Source: Spirochaetaceae bacterium
Lineage (GTDB): Bacteria > Spirochaetota > Leptospiria > Leptospirales > Leptonemataceae
DNA: 64,000 nt
Assembly (NCBI GenBank): GCA_002730875.1
Contig: PCBI01000005.1
Span: 62,001-126,000, forward strand
Direction: 5' to 3'
The notes under the pieces were generated by a model. That model was not told the DNA's origin. It saw nothing but the letters and a program-made list of their open reading frames with translations, and did not search any database. Below are positions 1-8,570 of the stretch, piece after piece (the stretch's first letter is position 1; every line of letters begins with the position of its first letter). A program made the position numbers and the translations under genes.

Positions 1-188
1 AAGATGTAATTGTCCCCATCTCTGGTTACAGATACGTTACCGCGATAAGGAGTTCCGTCAGGATTTGTTCCTTCCACTTTGTATGTGCCCTGCACCCCTT
101 CCGATTTGGCCGTGGATTCGTCGCACTGCGCACCGAACGTTAGTGCGGCCGCAAGAATGGCGAGTATCATCAGATTTCTTTTTAGCAT
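1..188 (-). CDS. Truncated small lipoprotein (N-terminal part)
   Basis: The reading frame starts at the ATG at 188-186, preceded by a good ribosome site (GGAGAGGA), and runs off the left edge, so only about 62 residues are seen. A hydrophobic signal segment of about 15 residues ends in FGAQC, a loose spirochaete-style lipobox, so the mature protein is probably lipid-anchored from Cys21. The mature part seen (GTYKVEGTNPDGTPYRGNVS) looks like the start of a small beta-rich domain. Function is unknown. Confidence is good that it is a gene and moderate that it is a lipoprotein. Confidence 0.7.
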   Translation of the reverse strand, partial: MLKRNLMILAILAAALTFGAQCDESTAKSEGVQGTYKVEGTNPDGTPYRGNVSVTRDGDNYI

Positions 189-610
189 ATTCCTCTCCTG
201 TTGGATTATCGAGACCCGTGGAGTGTCAGTCAGGCAATGGGACAATGATTGGGCGCCACCCTGCACCAACTGACAACGAGGGCCGGAAAAAACTATAATG
301 CCCAGTGCGGCCAATTCAAGGACATTAATGCAAAAAAGAAGTAAAAAGGAGGCAATTGTGGCCGCTTCATACAACGTTGGATGGCGCTATTATTACCTTT
401 GGTTGCACTGTTCAGCGGACCCTGGTCGCCTGAGGATGCCGGCCAGCTTTCGCTCGCTACTCATGGATTGCTGATCGGCGGTGGCTCTTACGGCCCGTGA
501 TGGATGTGAAACAACCGTGCTTCGTCGGCAGTCGTTGCAGGGGCCGTTCATTTACAGTCTCGGGCCACGGATGGCTCGCATTCTGTCAGCTGCCAGGAAG
601 CCAGGCTCGT
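189..610. other. Intergenic region
   Basis: This 422-bp stretch separates the truncated lipoprotein gene from the 3' end of the acyl-CoA dehydrogenase gene. The left part must carry the promoter of the leftward lipoprotein gene, but no strong box stands out. The only coding candidate is the small rightward ORF listed separately. No convincing terminator hairpin is visible downstream of the acyl-CoA dehydrogenase stop. Confidence 0.5.
328..474 (+). CDS. Candidate small ORF (48 aa or 38 aa)
   Basis: An ORF opens at ATG 328 (AAGGA five bases upstream) and has an in-frame internal GTG at 358 preceded by a textbook AAGGAGG site. It stops at TGA 474. The product is basic at the start (MQKRSKKE) and rich in Trp and Tyr in the middle (GWRYYYLWLH). 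It has no signal peptide and I do not recognise it. Two good ribosome sites in one frame are the only support, so this is low confidence. It could equally be spurious. Confidence 0.25.
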   Translation: MQKRSKKEAIVAASYNVGWRYYYLWLHCSADPGRLRMPASFRSLLMDC

Positions 611-2407
611 CTAAACCGTGACGGCCTGCATGGACAGCCGCCTCTCCAATCCAGCCATGAATGAAATACAATCCAACTGATAGATGCGGCAGAGCTCCAA
701 TCGTCGCATGCGTGAGTCGCCCTCAATGCGCAAAGTGCTACGATAGTAAAGCATGGCACATAGCAGCCTGGCCGCTCCTTCTACCAGATTTGCCGCCATG
801 GATTCCTTTTCGTTACCGGACAGTTCCCTGTAGCGATGGATACATTGTTCGAAAGTATCGCGAAGCTCGTCCAGAAGGCCAGTTTCAGCGCCGTCAAAGT
901 GATCCCATTCGCATTCCAGATATTCTCGTAGAAAGCCCCGGGCCCCCATTCCGGTTACGATGCCTCCGATGGCGGCATTGACCTGTATCTGGGATGTTCC
1001 GTCATAGATGGTCACTACCCGGGCGTCCCGATAGAGTCGGGACACATCGTAGTCCTCGGTAAACCCTGCCCCTCCGTGGATTTGCACGGCCTGCCCCGTG
1101 ATCTTAACACAGTTCTCCGAACAATAGTATTTGGAGATCGGAGTCAGTATTCCGGCCAATTTCTCCCAGTATTTAATGATTGTATCGCTCTTGATGTCCT
1201 TGTCCGTTCCTCCCTGACGGCGCAGGTGATCGCCCCGCCAGTAGTAAAGGTCCATGGCCCGGGCTCCTTCGAATTGCAAACATCGCATGGCTTCAATCGT
1301 GGCCTGCATATTATCCAGCATACTCCTTACGGCCGGAATTTCCTGGAGCGCACGACCAAATTGAAGACGTTCCGAAGCGTACTTCCGCGCTTCTTCGAAC
1401 GCGGCCGTAGCCAGACCCACCGACTGCTGAGTGATGCCCATACGAGCGCCATTCAGCATGCCCATGGTATAGCGGACCAGTCCCATGCCGGGCTGACCAA
1501 TGAGAATGCCCGGGGTATCCTCCAGAACGATTTCGCAGGTGGGCGATGCATGCATTCCCATCTTACGCTCAATGCCGGCCACCTGTGCGTATTCGCTGCT
1601 CACAAGGAAAAAGCTCAACCCCCGGGCGCCGCTTTCCGGACTACCGGTTCGTGCCAGCAAAAGAAGAATAGCGGGCTTGTCGCCAGTGCCGCAGCCCTGC
1701 GAAATGAATCGCTTGGCTCCTTCCAGAATATAGAGCGAATCGCGCTGGTTGCCGGCAAAGTCGGCGAATCGATCCTTTTCCTCTTCGGTGGCCGGTCGGG
1801 CTTTGGTGCGAAGATTGGGAAGGTCCGAACCATGATCGGGTTCCGTGAGTCCCATGGCGCAGGCATATTGTCCATCGGCCAGAGGCGGAATCCAGCGCTC
1901 GCGCATTTCTTCGTCTGCGTTTCTTTCGATGATTTCGGCCAGGTTAATGCAGCCGATGGCGATGGTCAGGGATGCATCCACCCGGTACATAATTTCCGTA
2001 AAGAAGGCTCGCACAGTCCAGGGAAGGCCCAGACCACCAAATTCCCGGGACAGACCTGTGGGCTGCAATCCGGCCTGGCGAGCTTCTTCCACCAGCTCCA
2101 GTAGCTTTGCAGGGAACTGAACCTTTCCTTTATCGAAATGCACTCCCTCTTGATCCAGATTGGCAACGTGAGGAGCGATCTTCTTTCCCGCAAACTCTCC
2201 CACGCTTTCCAGAACAGAGCGGTAATAGGACATGGCCTCCTCGAAGGAAGAAGGGGCTATAGCAAATCTTTCATCGCCGGTTTCCTGGTATCTCCGGGAA
2301 TCGAAAAAGTCCGCCTCGTAGGCTTCTACTATCTCTTTCCACCGAACCAGGTTGTCAAAGTGAAGCAGTAGATCCTCATTTTCGGTAAAATAGTTTCCTT
2401 CAATCAT
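611..2407 (-). CDS. Acyl-CoA dehydrogenase (598 aa) with Asp at the usual catalytic Glu position
   Basis: A FAD-dependent acyl-CoA dehydrogenase of the long form, expected to introduce the alpha,beta double bond in fatty acyl-CoA beta-oxidation in the cytoplasm. The order is typical: N-terminal helical domain, middle beta domain with MGLTEPDHGSDL (about 190-200) and the lid around ISQGCGTGDKP, then the C-terminal helical domain with QIHGGAGFTEDYDVSRLYRD. The motif that normally reads YEGT, carrying the catalytic base, reads IYDGTSQIQ here, with Asp instead of Glu. The ATG overlaps the TGA of the upstream DUF3365 gene by four bases (ATGA), indicating translational coupling. The family is certain; the substrate is not. 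Confidence 0.93.
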   Translation of the reverse strand: MIEGNYFTENEDLLLHFDNLVRWKEIVEAYEADFFDSRRYQETGDERFAIAPSSFEEAMSYYRSVLESVGEFAGKKIAPHVANLDQEGVHFDKGKVQFPAKLLELVEEARQAGLQPTGLSREFGGLGLPWTVRAFFTEIMYRVDASLTIAIGCINLAEIIERNADEEMRERWIPPLADGQYACAMGLTEPDHGSDLPNLRTKARPATEEEKDRFADFAGNQRDSLYILEGAKRFISQGCGTGDKPAILLLLARTGSPESGARGLSFFLVSSEYAQVAGIERKMGMHASPTCEIVLEDTPGILIGQPGMGLVRYTMGMLNGARMGITQQSVGLATAAFEEARKYASERLQFGRALQEIPAVRSMLDNMQATIEAMRCLQFEGARAMDLYYWRGDHLRRQGGTDKDIKSDTIIKYWEKLAGILTPISKYYCSENCVKITGQAVQIHGGAGFTEDYDVSRLYRDARVVTIYDGTSQIQVNAAIGGIVTGMGARGFLREYLECEWDHFDGAETGLLDELRDTFEQCIHRYRELSGNEKESMAANLVEGAARLLCAMLYYRSTLRIEGDSRMRRLELCRIYQLDCISFMAGLERRLSMQAVTV

Positions 2408-3015
2408 AAAGAGCGTTTAGAGACAAAGGCTCCCCTCAAATCCCCTACGGAATAACCGGTGGCCTCGTCGTCGGGGTAAAGTTCATTGATTGCCTGGCGT
2501 GTTTCTGGCTTGATTTCCGCCCCGCCGTGGCATTGTAAGCAGAGGGCGGCCTGCACCGGAATAGGATTCATGACGTATTCGGCTTCTTTCGTGCGAAAAT
2601 GCACAGGTCCGATCTCTTTTTTCGCTTCCATGCGGCTTTTCCAGAGCTTTAGCACCGCATCTTCAAATTCATTGGCTCGGTGCTCGGGATTTCGCGGGCG
2701 GTCGGAGACCCGATAGATTGTTTGCTTATCATTGCTGTGCTTCTCTTCCATTTCGGGAGCGGCAACACTGCATACCTGTATGGCATAGGGAGCCCCCTTC
2801 TCCTTGATTGCGCCAATGAGACGCTTTTGAAGATCGCCTTTGAAAGCCATAAAGGTGTTCAAGGATTCCGCGGCAAAACCCTCCGCCGATTTTGGATCTA
2901 CAGCCAATGATTCGTATTCTGCGGAAGAAAGCTGCTCGGCGGACTCGAAAGAAGGCTCCCCGCATTGCCAGGCGAGAGCCACGATAAAAGGGATGGCGAA
3001 AACACTTCGGTTCAT
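2404..3015 (-). CDS. DUF3365 (Tll0287-like) haem-binding lipoprotein
   Basis: A 203-residue exported protein. The start was placed at ATG 3015 because it directly begins a signal sequence (MNRSVFAIPFIVALAWQC), ending in a Cys preceded by Gln; the longer frame upstream adds a basic non-signal stretch. The C-terminal half matches the DUF3365 pattern: CLQCHGG, a c-type haem site, then INELYPDDEATGYSVGDLRG. Such domains bind haem in the periplasm and are proposed redox or gas sensors; that role is inferred. It lies between a 7TM phosphatase gene and an acyl-CoA dehydrogenase gene, overlapping the latter by four bases, so it is probably cotranscribed with it. Confidence 0.85.
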   Translation of the reverse strand: MNRSVFAIPFIVALAWQCGEPSFESAEQLSSAEYESLAVDPKSAEGFAAESLNTFMAFKGDLQKRLIGAIKEKGAPYAIQVCSVAAPEMEEKHSNDKQTIYRVSDRPRNPEHRANEFEDAVLKLWKSRMEAKKEIGPVHFRTKEAEYVMNPIPVQAALCLQCHGGAEIKPETRQAINELYPDDEATGYSVGDLRGAFVSKRSL

Positions 3016-3149
3016 GTCCCAGAGTGCATCGCTCCTGGAAGAAACGCAACCAAAGTTTTTTGGTCGCCGGGGGGGTAAACGTATACGTCGCGAATCCCTC
3101 CGGCAGTTGTAAACTGGCCCGGTTCCGCGCAAAGGAAATGCGAATCATT

Positions 3150-5603
3150 CTAGCCCAGTTTTTCCGCCAGGGACTGGACCCGACGATCTCCGGGACGCAG
3201 ATTCTCCAGGGTAACCAGGGTTGCCCTGGCCTCCTCCAGCTTGCCGGCTTTCTCGTACAAATGCGCAAGCAGCATAAGATTTCTGGAATGGCCGGGATTA
3301 CGGTAGTACAGCCTTTCTGACTGCTTCAACGCCAGCTGCGCGAATAAAGGATCGCTGTTGGATGCCCGGTGGTAGGTAGCGGCAATTCTATAGAGAGACT
3401 CTTCGCCTTCGCCTCCCACTTTCTGAAGCAAATCGGCATTCTCCAGGGCTTGCTCCATTATTCCGGCATCCTGTCGGGACTCTAGCTGCTTCAAGAGATC
3501 GTATAGGCGGTCCGCAGCCGGCGGAACCATTTCTTCTTTGTACTCGTAAGCCAGTAATGAAAGGTCGTCGCTTAGCTCGCCGATCCGTTTAATCTCCTTG
3601 CGAATCCTTTCCAGATTGCCTTCCGCTTTTTCGCAATGATACAGAAATGCGGTTTCATCCGCATTCAGAGTACGGTCCTGATCATTCAGCCACACATCGT
3701 CGCGGCCATCCGACCCCAGAATGAGCCTGTCCCCGGGATGCAGCCTTACCGTATCAATGCGAAAATCCGATTCCAGGTGTTCGGCGGTTACGCCGATCTT
3801 TCGTAGATTGCACTCGGTTTCAATAAACCTGGCTTCGCCCTCGCGAAGAAGCACTGCCCAGGGATGCTCTACGTTTAGCAGGTAAGTAAATCCGGTGTTT
3901 TCCTCTACCAGCGCCAGAATGAAAGAGGCCATCATGCTGCCATCAAAAGGCCTGAACACCGTTTCCAGTTCCAGATATACCTGACGTATCCAGTGCTCTG
4001 GAGTTAGTTCATGGGTGTCTTCGAAAAGCCGGGTGCGCGCCAGGGCGCTACGGAATACAGTGCCCAGCACCATGGCTCCTCCGGCCCCCTGCACCGATTT
4101 ACCCATGGCATCCCCGTTCAAAAGCACTCGATAATGCAGGCCTCGCAGCATCAGACGGTCGGCAACGCATATATCGCCGCCAATCTCCGAGGATTTGTGT
4201 CTGAATTCGAATTTCTTTTTCTGCTCGATCAGTATAGAGACATCGTGCCTGGACCGGGCCAGGTCGCCGCCAATGGGACCCAGGATCAACGAAGTGAGAT
4301 AATAGTCCCCGTCCTGCTGTTCCTTCAAGACCTGCAGGCTTTCCATGGTTTCCTGGAGTTCGCTGGTGCGGTCCCTGACCTTTTGGTCCAGATCTCGGTT
4401 CAGCTCTTCTACCTCGTTGGTCACTCGCATGAACCTGCTGGCCATAAGAGCGGCCAGTCCGCTGACCAGGGCTACGAACGTAAAGCTGGCTATCTTGGGC
4501 GTATGTACAATATCTTTGGATTGCAGAATGTCATGGGTCAGAGAAACGATTACGATTAGCATCCCGAAACCCAGGAAGTAGGCTTCGCGATTCCGGTTCA
4601 TTACCTCACGAACAATTCGGTAGATCATGTAAACGAAAGCCAGGCCCAGCATTAAGTACCAGGCATCGCGCAAGATGCGCATGATTTCCAGTGGCACAAA
4701 GGCGACCAACATGGAAGTGAGCAGGCAATAGATCCCGTAGACCTTTGCAATCGCGCTGGTCTTCTGACGAGTAAACTCGGAAAGAAAAGCCACGAAAAAG
4801 GGGGGAATGAGAAATAGAAGTATGTGCTCTACCCGACGATGAACTTCCACGTGATCCGCGAACAAAGCCTCCCGGCTGAATGTATTGGCCGTAAACCAGT
4901 ACAACGACAGAAGCACCGCGCCGAGACCAAAGTATAGATTGTACCGATCGCCGGTCCGGCCGGCGAAGAGCATCAGATGATACAACCCCCAGGCCACATA
5001 GATCGTAAGAAAAATGAATGCCAGGATCTCACGCTGGCGGTGAGCGCCGAATACTTCGTTTACCGGTCCCACCTCCACCGGATCCATGAATTGAAACGGA
5101 TACTTTCCGTTCGAGAATAGCGCTATGTAGATTGTGTTTTGTTCTTCAAGGGATGTGAGCGGAATTCCCCGGAGCATGGGGCGCATGGCGCCGGCCCGGT
5201 AAGGCTCCTGCTGGCCCAATTGCGCAAAGCAGTTCGAGTTCAAACACAGCACCGAAACATCCAGTAGTCGACCGGCATTGATGGCCAGAATTTCGCGGTT
5301 GTTTAGCTTATCGTTCAAATCCGAAGGTAACTTGTGGCGCAAGGTAATCCAGCCTTTGTAATCCTTGCCCGCCTCATTGCCGGATAGCAATGAAGGAATC
5401 TCCAGGGATTTCCACTCCGTCGGCCCTTCTGAAGGTGATGTCGTTAGACCATGAATTCCGGTAGGGTCCGGCAAATGGATACCCCTGGAATACTCCCAGG
5501 TTTCCAACTTCTGAAGATGTTGTTGGGTATCAGGTCCCGAGCATTGAACAGAAAAGAATAGACTGGCGGAAGCGAGTAGCCAGGCGGTAGCCCTGAAATC
5601 CAT
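3150..5603 (-). CDS. 7TM-DISM membrane SpoIIE-type (PP2C) phosphatase with lipobox and TPR tail
   Basis: A sensor phosphatase of about 817 residues. The chosen start (ATG 5603) begins a signal peptide ending in LFFSVQC, so the extracytoplasmic domain may be lipid-anchored. Next come a 7TMR-DISMED2-like sugar-binding-fold domain (about 25-190), a seven-helix 7TMR-DISM segment (about 195-400), a short coiled coil, a PP2C/SpoIIE domain with EIGGDICV, NGDAMGKSVQGAG and LILGSDGRDDVW (metal-binding Asp residues visible), and a C-terminal TPR-like region. Expected role: dephosphorylating a STAS anti-sigma antagonist in response to an external ligand. No STAS gene is adjacent, but two lie elsewhere in the window. 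An upstream ATG at 5654 is possible but makes a poorer signal peptide. Confidence 0.88.
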   Translation of the reverse strand: MDFRATAWLLASASLFFSVQCSGPDTQQHLQKLETWEYSRGIHLPDPTGIHGLTTSPSEGPTEWKSLEIPSLLSGNEAGKDYKGWITLRHKLPSDLNDKLNNREILAINAGRLLDVSVLCLNSNCFAQLGQQEPYRAGAMRPMLRGIPLTSLEEQNTIYIALFSNGKYPFQFMDPVEVGPVNEVFGAHRQREILAFIFLTIYVAWGLYHLMLFAGRTGDRYNLYFGLGAVLLSLYWFTANTFSREALFADHVEVHRRVEHILLFLIPPFFVAFLSEFTRQKTSAIAKVYGIYCLLTSMLVAFVPLEIMRILRDAWYLMLGLAFVYMIYRIVREVMNRNREAYFLGFGMLIVIVSLTHDILQSKDIVHTPKIASFTFVALVSGLAALMASRFMRVTNEVEELNRDLDQKVRDRTSELQETMESLQVLKEQQDGDYYLTSLILGPIGGDLARSRHDVSILIEQKKKFEFRHKSSEIGGDICVADRLMLRGLHYRVLLNGDAMGKSVQGAGGAMVLGTVFRSALARTRLFEDTHELTPEHWIRQVYLELETVFRPFDGSMMASFILALVEENTGFTYLLNVEHPWAVLLREGEARFIETECNLRKIGVTAEHLESDFRIDTVRLHPGDRLILGSDGRDDVWLNDQDRTLNADETAFLYHCEKAEGNLERIRKEIKRIGELSDDLSLLAYEYKEEMVPPAADRLYDLLKQLESRQDAGIMEQALENADLLQKVGGEGEESLYRIAATYHRASNSDPLFAQLALKQSERLYYRNPGHSRNLMLLAHLYEKAGKLEEARATLVTLENLRPGDRRVQSLAEKLG

Positions 5604-6019
5604 CGCCCATTTATGATCCTTGCCGCAATAAAAGGCAAGTAGTTTCGGGTTCACACGGTCCCCGGGGCGGGCCGAGAAATGGCTTCAGAGTCGGTTAGCC
5701 AGCAACGGGCTATAGGGAGCATTGGCCAGCGATGACCCGATTAAGGGGCCTGAAGGCTGTCCACTCGAAAATCCCCGGGCTCGCATCCGAGCTGAATAGG
5801 CCTACCCCTGATCGGGCTCGTAGCGATATCTGAATTATGGGATGACCCTTCCAGACGCTCCGTTTCATTGACACCAGTTCATCGGTAACGGCCGCCTCGG
5901 AATTTCCGAATAGGAATAAGGGCGGTAGCAGGGTTTTCGCCTTCTGCAGAAGCGATAGAAGTCTTAGCCTACCGGGAATTTCGCAGAGGATATTCTCACA
6001 ATGAATCAGAGTCGGCCAA
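5604..6019. other. Divergent intergenic region
   Basis: This 416-bp stretch lies between the 7TM phosphatase gene (leftward) and the cyclase gene (rightward), so promoters for both should be here. I see no strong -35/-10 pair and no repeat. A leftward open frame (5710-6237) crosses it but has the Trp/Cys/Ser-rich composition of a shadow frame. Confidence 0.4.
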
Positions 6020-7393
6020 ATGGAAGAAGAATCTAGAAAGAGACTAATGCCAATGATGGATTCTCTGGCGGAGGCCCATCCGTCCCACGAACTGGAAATC
6101 CAGGATTTACACGGTTGGCTACTGAATTCCCAGGCGGCGGAGCGACATCGAATGAATGCGTATCGGATTTCCCAGTCCACAGCCATTCCGGTGGGTAATC
6201 TTATTCGCATTTTTTTGTGGGGAACACAGAAATCCATCTTTCAGCTTCACTGGCAGCAACACTGTCCGCACTGCAACATGATAACCGCCGAGTTTGATTC
6301 TTTGTCCGTAACCACTGGCGAATCTTTCTGCAAGATGTGCGATGTTGAGTTTACCGTGGACTTTAAGGAAAGAGTGGAAGTTACATTTTCGCTGCATCCG
6401 TCAATAGAAGAATTGGACATCCCGCCCTTTTGTCTGCCACCCAAATCTCTGAAGCCTCTGGTTCAGTTATCCATGGCTCGGGGCGAAGTAGAAGAAGCAG
6501 ATTTTTCCGTAGAGCCAGGGATCTATCGCTACTACTGTCCTATTACCATGTCCATGGGCAAGCTACAGGTAGAGCAAAGCGCTTCGAAACAGGAAAGCGA
6601 ACTATCCATCCGGCAACAGGATAATAATACATTCGATCCCCCGGAACTTCGCATTCCAGCCGGAGAGGTTCATCTGAAGGCAGAAAACAGTACAGTGCCT
6701 ATAAGCGGCCTGATCATCCATGAAGATCGCCTGGCCGACCCCATCCCTTTTGAGGATCTGGAACTCCATCTCAGCGGGCTGGAGATTATTCATTATCCGG
6801 AATTTCGCGAAATCTTCGGCGATGACGCTTTATCTGAACGGGAAAAAATGACTATTTCCGGAGTGACGATACTTTTCACAGACATTACCGGTTCTACGCG
6901 GATGTATGAACGTCTGGGAGACATACAGGCATACAATATCGTAAAGGATCATTTTCAGATTCTAATTCAGTCCATCCAGAACAACGGCGGAACAGTAATC
7001 AAAACCATCGGCGATGCCGTAATGGCATCTTTCACCGAAACGTCTCCGGCCTTTCAGTCTATCTTCCAGGCCCTGGATCGGTTCAAGCATTACAATGAGA
7101 GTAAAGAGCAGGACCGCCAGGTGAATCTCAAAATAGGTATCCACACAGGGCCGGCAATACTTGTAAACCTGAACGAACGATTGGACTACTTCGGAAGCAC
7201 AATCAATAAAGCTGCGCGAATCCAGAGTCTGGCGAAGAGCCATGAAATCGCCTTTTCCGAAGAAGTCTTACTTTTGCCTGGAGTAAAGAAGCAGCTATTG
7301 GATAGGGGAATGCGAAAGCTACGAAGAAGGCAGGCCTCCCTCAAAGGTTTGAGCGGTAGCCATCCAGTGTATTTCCTTTCCCTTTCGCAATAG
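6020..7393 (+). CDS. Class III adenylate/guanylate cyclase with zinc-ribbon N-terminal domain
   Basis: A soluble 457-residue nucleotide cyclase. The N-terminal half (1-270) resembles the DUF5939 region found before cyclase domains and contains two CxxC knuckles, CPHC (about 89) and CKMC (about 112), suggesting bound metal. The C-terminal catalytic domain starts at VTILFTDITGSTRMYERLG, with the metal-binding Asp, and continues with KTIGDAVMASF (second Asp) and GIHTGPAILVNLNERLDYFGSTINKAARI. Product (cAMP or cGMP) cannot be assigned. ATG 6020 is the first start after an in-frame stop at 6002, with a weak ribosome site. It converges with the AHSA1 gene 14 bp downstream. Confidence 0.88.
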   Translation: MEEESRKRLMPMMDSLAEAHPSHELEIQDLHGWLLNSQAAERHRMNAYRISQSTAIPVGNLIRIFLWGTQKSIFQLHWQQHCPHCNMITAEFDSLSVTTGESFCKMCDVEFTVDFKERVEVTFSLHPSIEELDIPPFCLPPKSLKPLVQLSMARGEVEEADFSVEPGIYRYYCPITMSMGKLQVEQSASKQESELSIRQQDNNTFDPPELRIPAGEVHLKAENSTVPISGLIIHEDRLADPIPFEDLELHLSGLEIIHYPEFREIFGDDALSEREKMTISGVTILFTDITGSTRMYERLGDIQAYNIVKDHFQILIQSIQNNGGTVIKTIGDAVMASFTETSPAFQSIFQALDRFKHYNESKEQDRQVNLKIGIHTGPAILVNLNERLDYFGSTINKAARIQSLAKSHEIAFSEEVLLLPGVKKQLLDRGMRKLRRRQASLKGLSGSHPVYFLSLSQ

Positions 7394-7407
7394 CCGCAGT
7401 GCGCGAC

Positions 7408-7878
7408 TCAACCCATGAGTTCCACAAGCTGATCCAGAGCCGAGGACCAACCCGTGGAGAAACCCATTTCCTCATGTTTCCTCGCCGTTTCTGCATCGGC
7501 ATGGAGTGCCATGGCGCGATATAGAGTCTTGTCTCCCTGATCCTGAAAGGTAACCACTCCAGTCATAAAAGGGTTACCTGTGGGCCTGAACCCCGGGCCC
7601 ATTGCATCGGTAAAGATTAACCGCTTTAGCGGATCCACTTCCAGATAACATCCATCGGACGGAAACTCCTCTCCTTCCGGCGAACGCATTACCGTGCGAA
7701 ACAAACCGCCGGGTCTCAGATCTACTTCGCAGTGAGCGAGTTCCCAGGGGCGCGGACAGAACCATTTCTTCAAATGTTCGGGTTCGGTCCAGGCCGCCCA
7801 GACTTTCTTAACCGGAACGGCAATCAGTCGCTCCAACACCAGATCTCGCTCCGGGTCAAACTTTACAATGTCTTCCAT
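7408..7878 (-). CDS. AHSA1/SRPBCC-domain protein
   Basis: A 156-residue START-like protein of the activator-of-Hsp90-ATPase (AHSA1) type. Family signs are ERLIAVPVKKVWAAWTEPEHLKKWFCPRPW at the start (helix-grip entry), GGLFRTVMRSPEGEEFP and the C-terminal helix EEMGFSTGWSSALDQLVELM. Start ATG 7878 has a clear AAGGAG eight bases upstream. An upstream arsR-type gene on the same strand makes the frequent pair in which an ArsR repressor controls a SRPBCC protein; the two are separated by about 256 bp holding a 17-bp tandem repeat. Ligand and biological role are unknown. Confidence 0.88.
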   Translation of the reverse strand: MEDIVKFDPERDLVLERLIAVPVKKVWAAWTEPEHLKKWFCPRPWELAHCEVDLRPGGLFRTVMRSPEGEEFPSDGCYLEVDPLKRLIFTDAMGPGFRPTGNPFMTGVVTFQDQGDKTLYRAMALHADAETARKHEEMGFSTGWSSALDQLVELMG

Positions 7879-7916
7879 TTCTTTTTCTCCTTCGCGCATG
7901 ACTTTGATCAATGCAC

Positions 7917-7995
7917 GGCTTTCATCGCTGCCTGGCTTTCATCGCTGCCTGGCTTTCATCGCTGCCTGGCTTTCATCGCTACCTGGCTTTCATCA
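7917..7995. repeat. 17-bp tandem repeat, about 4.6 copies
   Basis: The unit GGCTTTCATCGCTGCCT occurs in direct tandem: three perfect copies, one with a single G-to-A change, and a partial fifth ending in TCATCA. It sits in the leader of the AHSA1 gene, about 40 bp upstream of its ATG and downstream of arsR. The unit is not a multiple of three. Each unit carries an ATG on the leftward strand. Copy number is likely to vary by slippage. Confidence 0.95.
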
Positions 7996-8134
7996 ACCGG
8001 CGCAGAAGAGGTGCTTCTGAATTCGGTGCCCTCTTCTCTTCCAGGGGCGGACTGCTCGGACCATCGCTCTCTTCCCGGAAAGGTCTGGTTTACCTTCCCG
8101 GACCGGCTTTCCCGGCCAATTTCCTGACCGGTCT

Positions 8135-8458
8135 TCACGATTCGTCCAGGAGATACCCGTCCAACTGGTCCAGTCGCCTGTTCCAGAGCTCTTCTTGTTT
8201 GCTCAACCAGTCCGTAGCCCGGGCGAACGCTCGGCGATTCAGCCGGTAAACCCTGACTCTACCTTCCTTGCGCGACTCTACCAGGCCGGCCGTTTCCAGC
8301 ATTCGGAGATGCTCCATGAAGGAAGGCAAAGCCATCTCGTACGCCGCATATAACTCCGAAACGGACGATTCGCCCAGGGCGAGTTCCTCCAGTACGGATC
8401 GTCGTGTGTTATCCCCGAGGCACCGAAAGATCTGATCCAGGTTAGCGGACACCGCCAT
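8135..8458 (-). CDS. ArsR-family winged-helix repressor
   Basis: A 107-residue transcription regulator. The typical order is visible: LDQIFRCLGDNTRRSVLEEL (helices 1-2), SSVSELYAAYEMALPSFMEHLRMLETAGLV (helix-turn-helix with the recognition helix), then the wing ESRKEGRVRVYRLNRRAF. No metal-binding Cys pair is present, so this belongs to the non-metal ArsR group (SdpR-like) that commonly pairs with AHSA1 proteins. It is probably autoregulated through inverted repeats just upstream (8484-8512). Divergent from yjbQ. Confidence 0.92.
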   Translation of the reverse strand: MAVSANLDQIFRCLGDNTRRSVLEELALGESSVSELYAAYEMALPSFMEHLRMLETAGLVESRKEGRVRVYRLNRRAFARATDWLSKQEELWNRRLDQLDGYLLDES

Positions 8459-8483
8459 AATCGATGAACCCTGACAATTTCAC

Positions 8484-8512
8484 TTAGGTCAATCCCTAAC
8501 TGTTTTAAACAG
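8484..8512. promoter_or_regulatory. Candidate ArsR operator: two adjacent inverted repeats
   Basis: Between the divergent arsR and yjbQ genes there are two inverted repeats: TTAGG-6-CCTAA at 8484-8499 and the near-perfect palindrome CTGTTTTAAACAG at 8500-8512. They lie 26 to 54 bp upstream of the arsR ATG, where an autoregulatory operator would be expected. Binding by the ArsR protein is inference. Confidence 0.35.
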
Positions 8513-8570
8513 AGAAAAAAGTCAAAAAAATAGCTGCCTCGCAGAACTGGCGGTTTTCACTGAAACCAGT

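Noticed and set aside
1076..2104. Rightward ORF of 342 codons
   Set aside because: Antisense to the acyl-CoA dehydrogenase gene; no motif or ribosome site.
5710..6237. Leftward ORF of 175 codons
   Set aside because: Half of it lies antisense to the cyclase gene, composition is Trp/Cys/Ser-rich, no ribosome site and no recognisable motif.
7956..8138. Leftward 60-codon ORF starting at GTG overlapping the arsR stop
   Set aside because: The overlap (GTGA) is suggestive, but the ORF runs into the 17-bp repeat, has Arg/Ser/Gly-rich shadow-like composition and no family resemblance.
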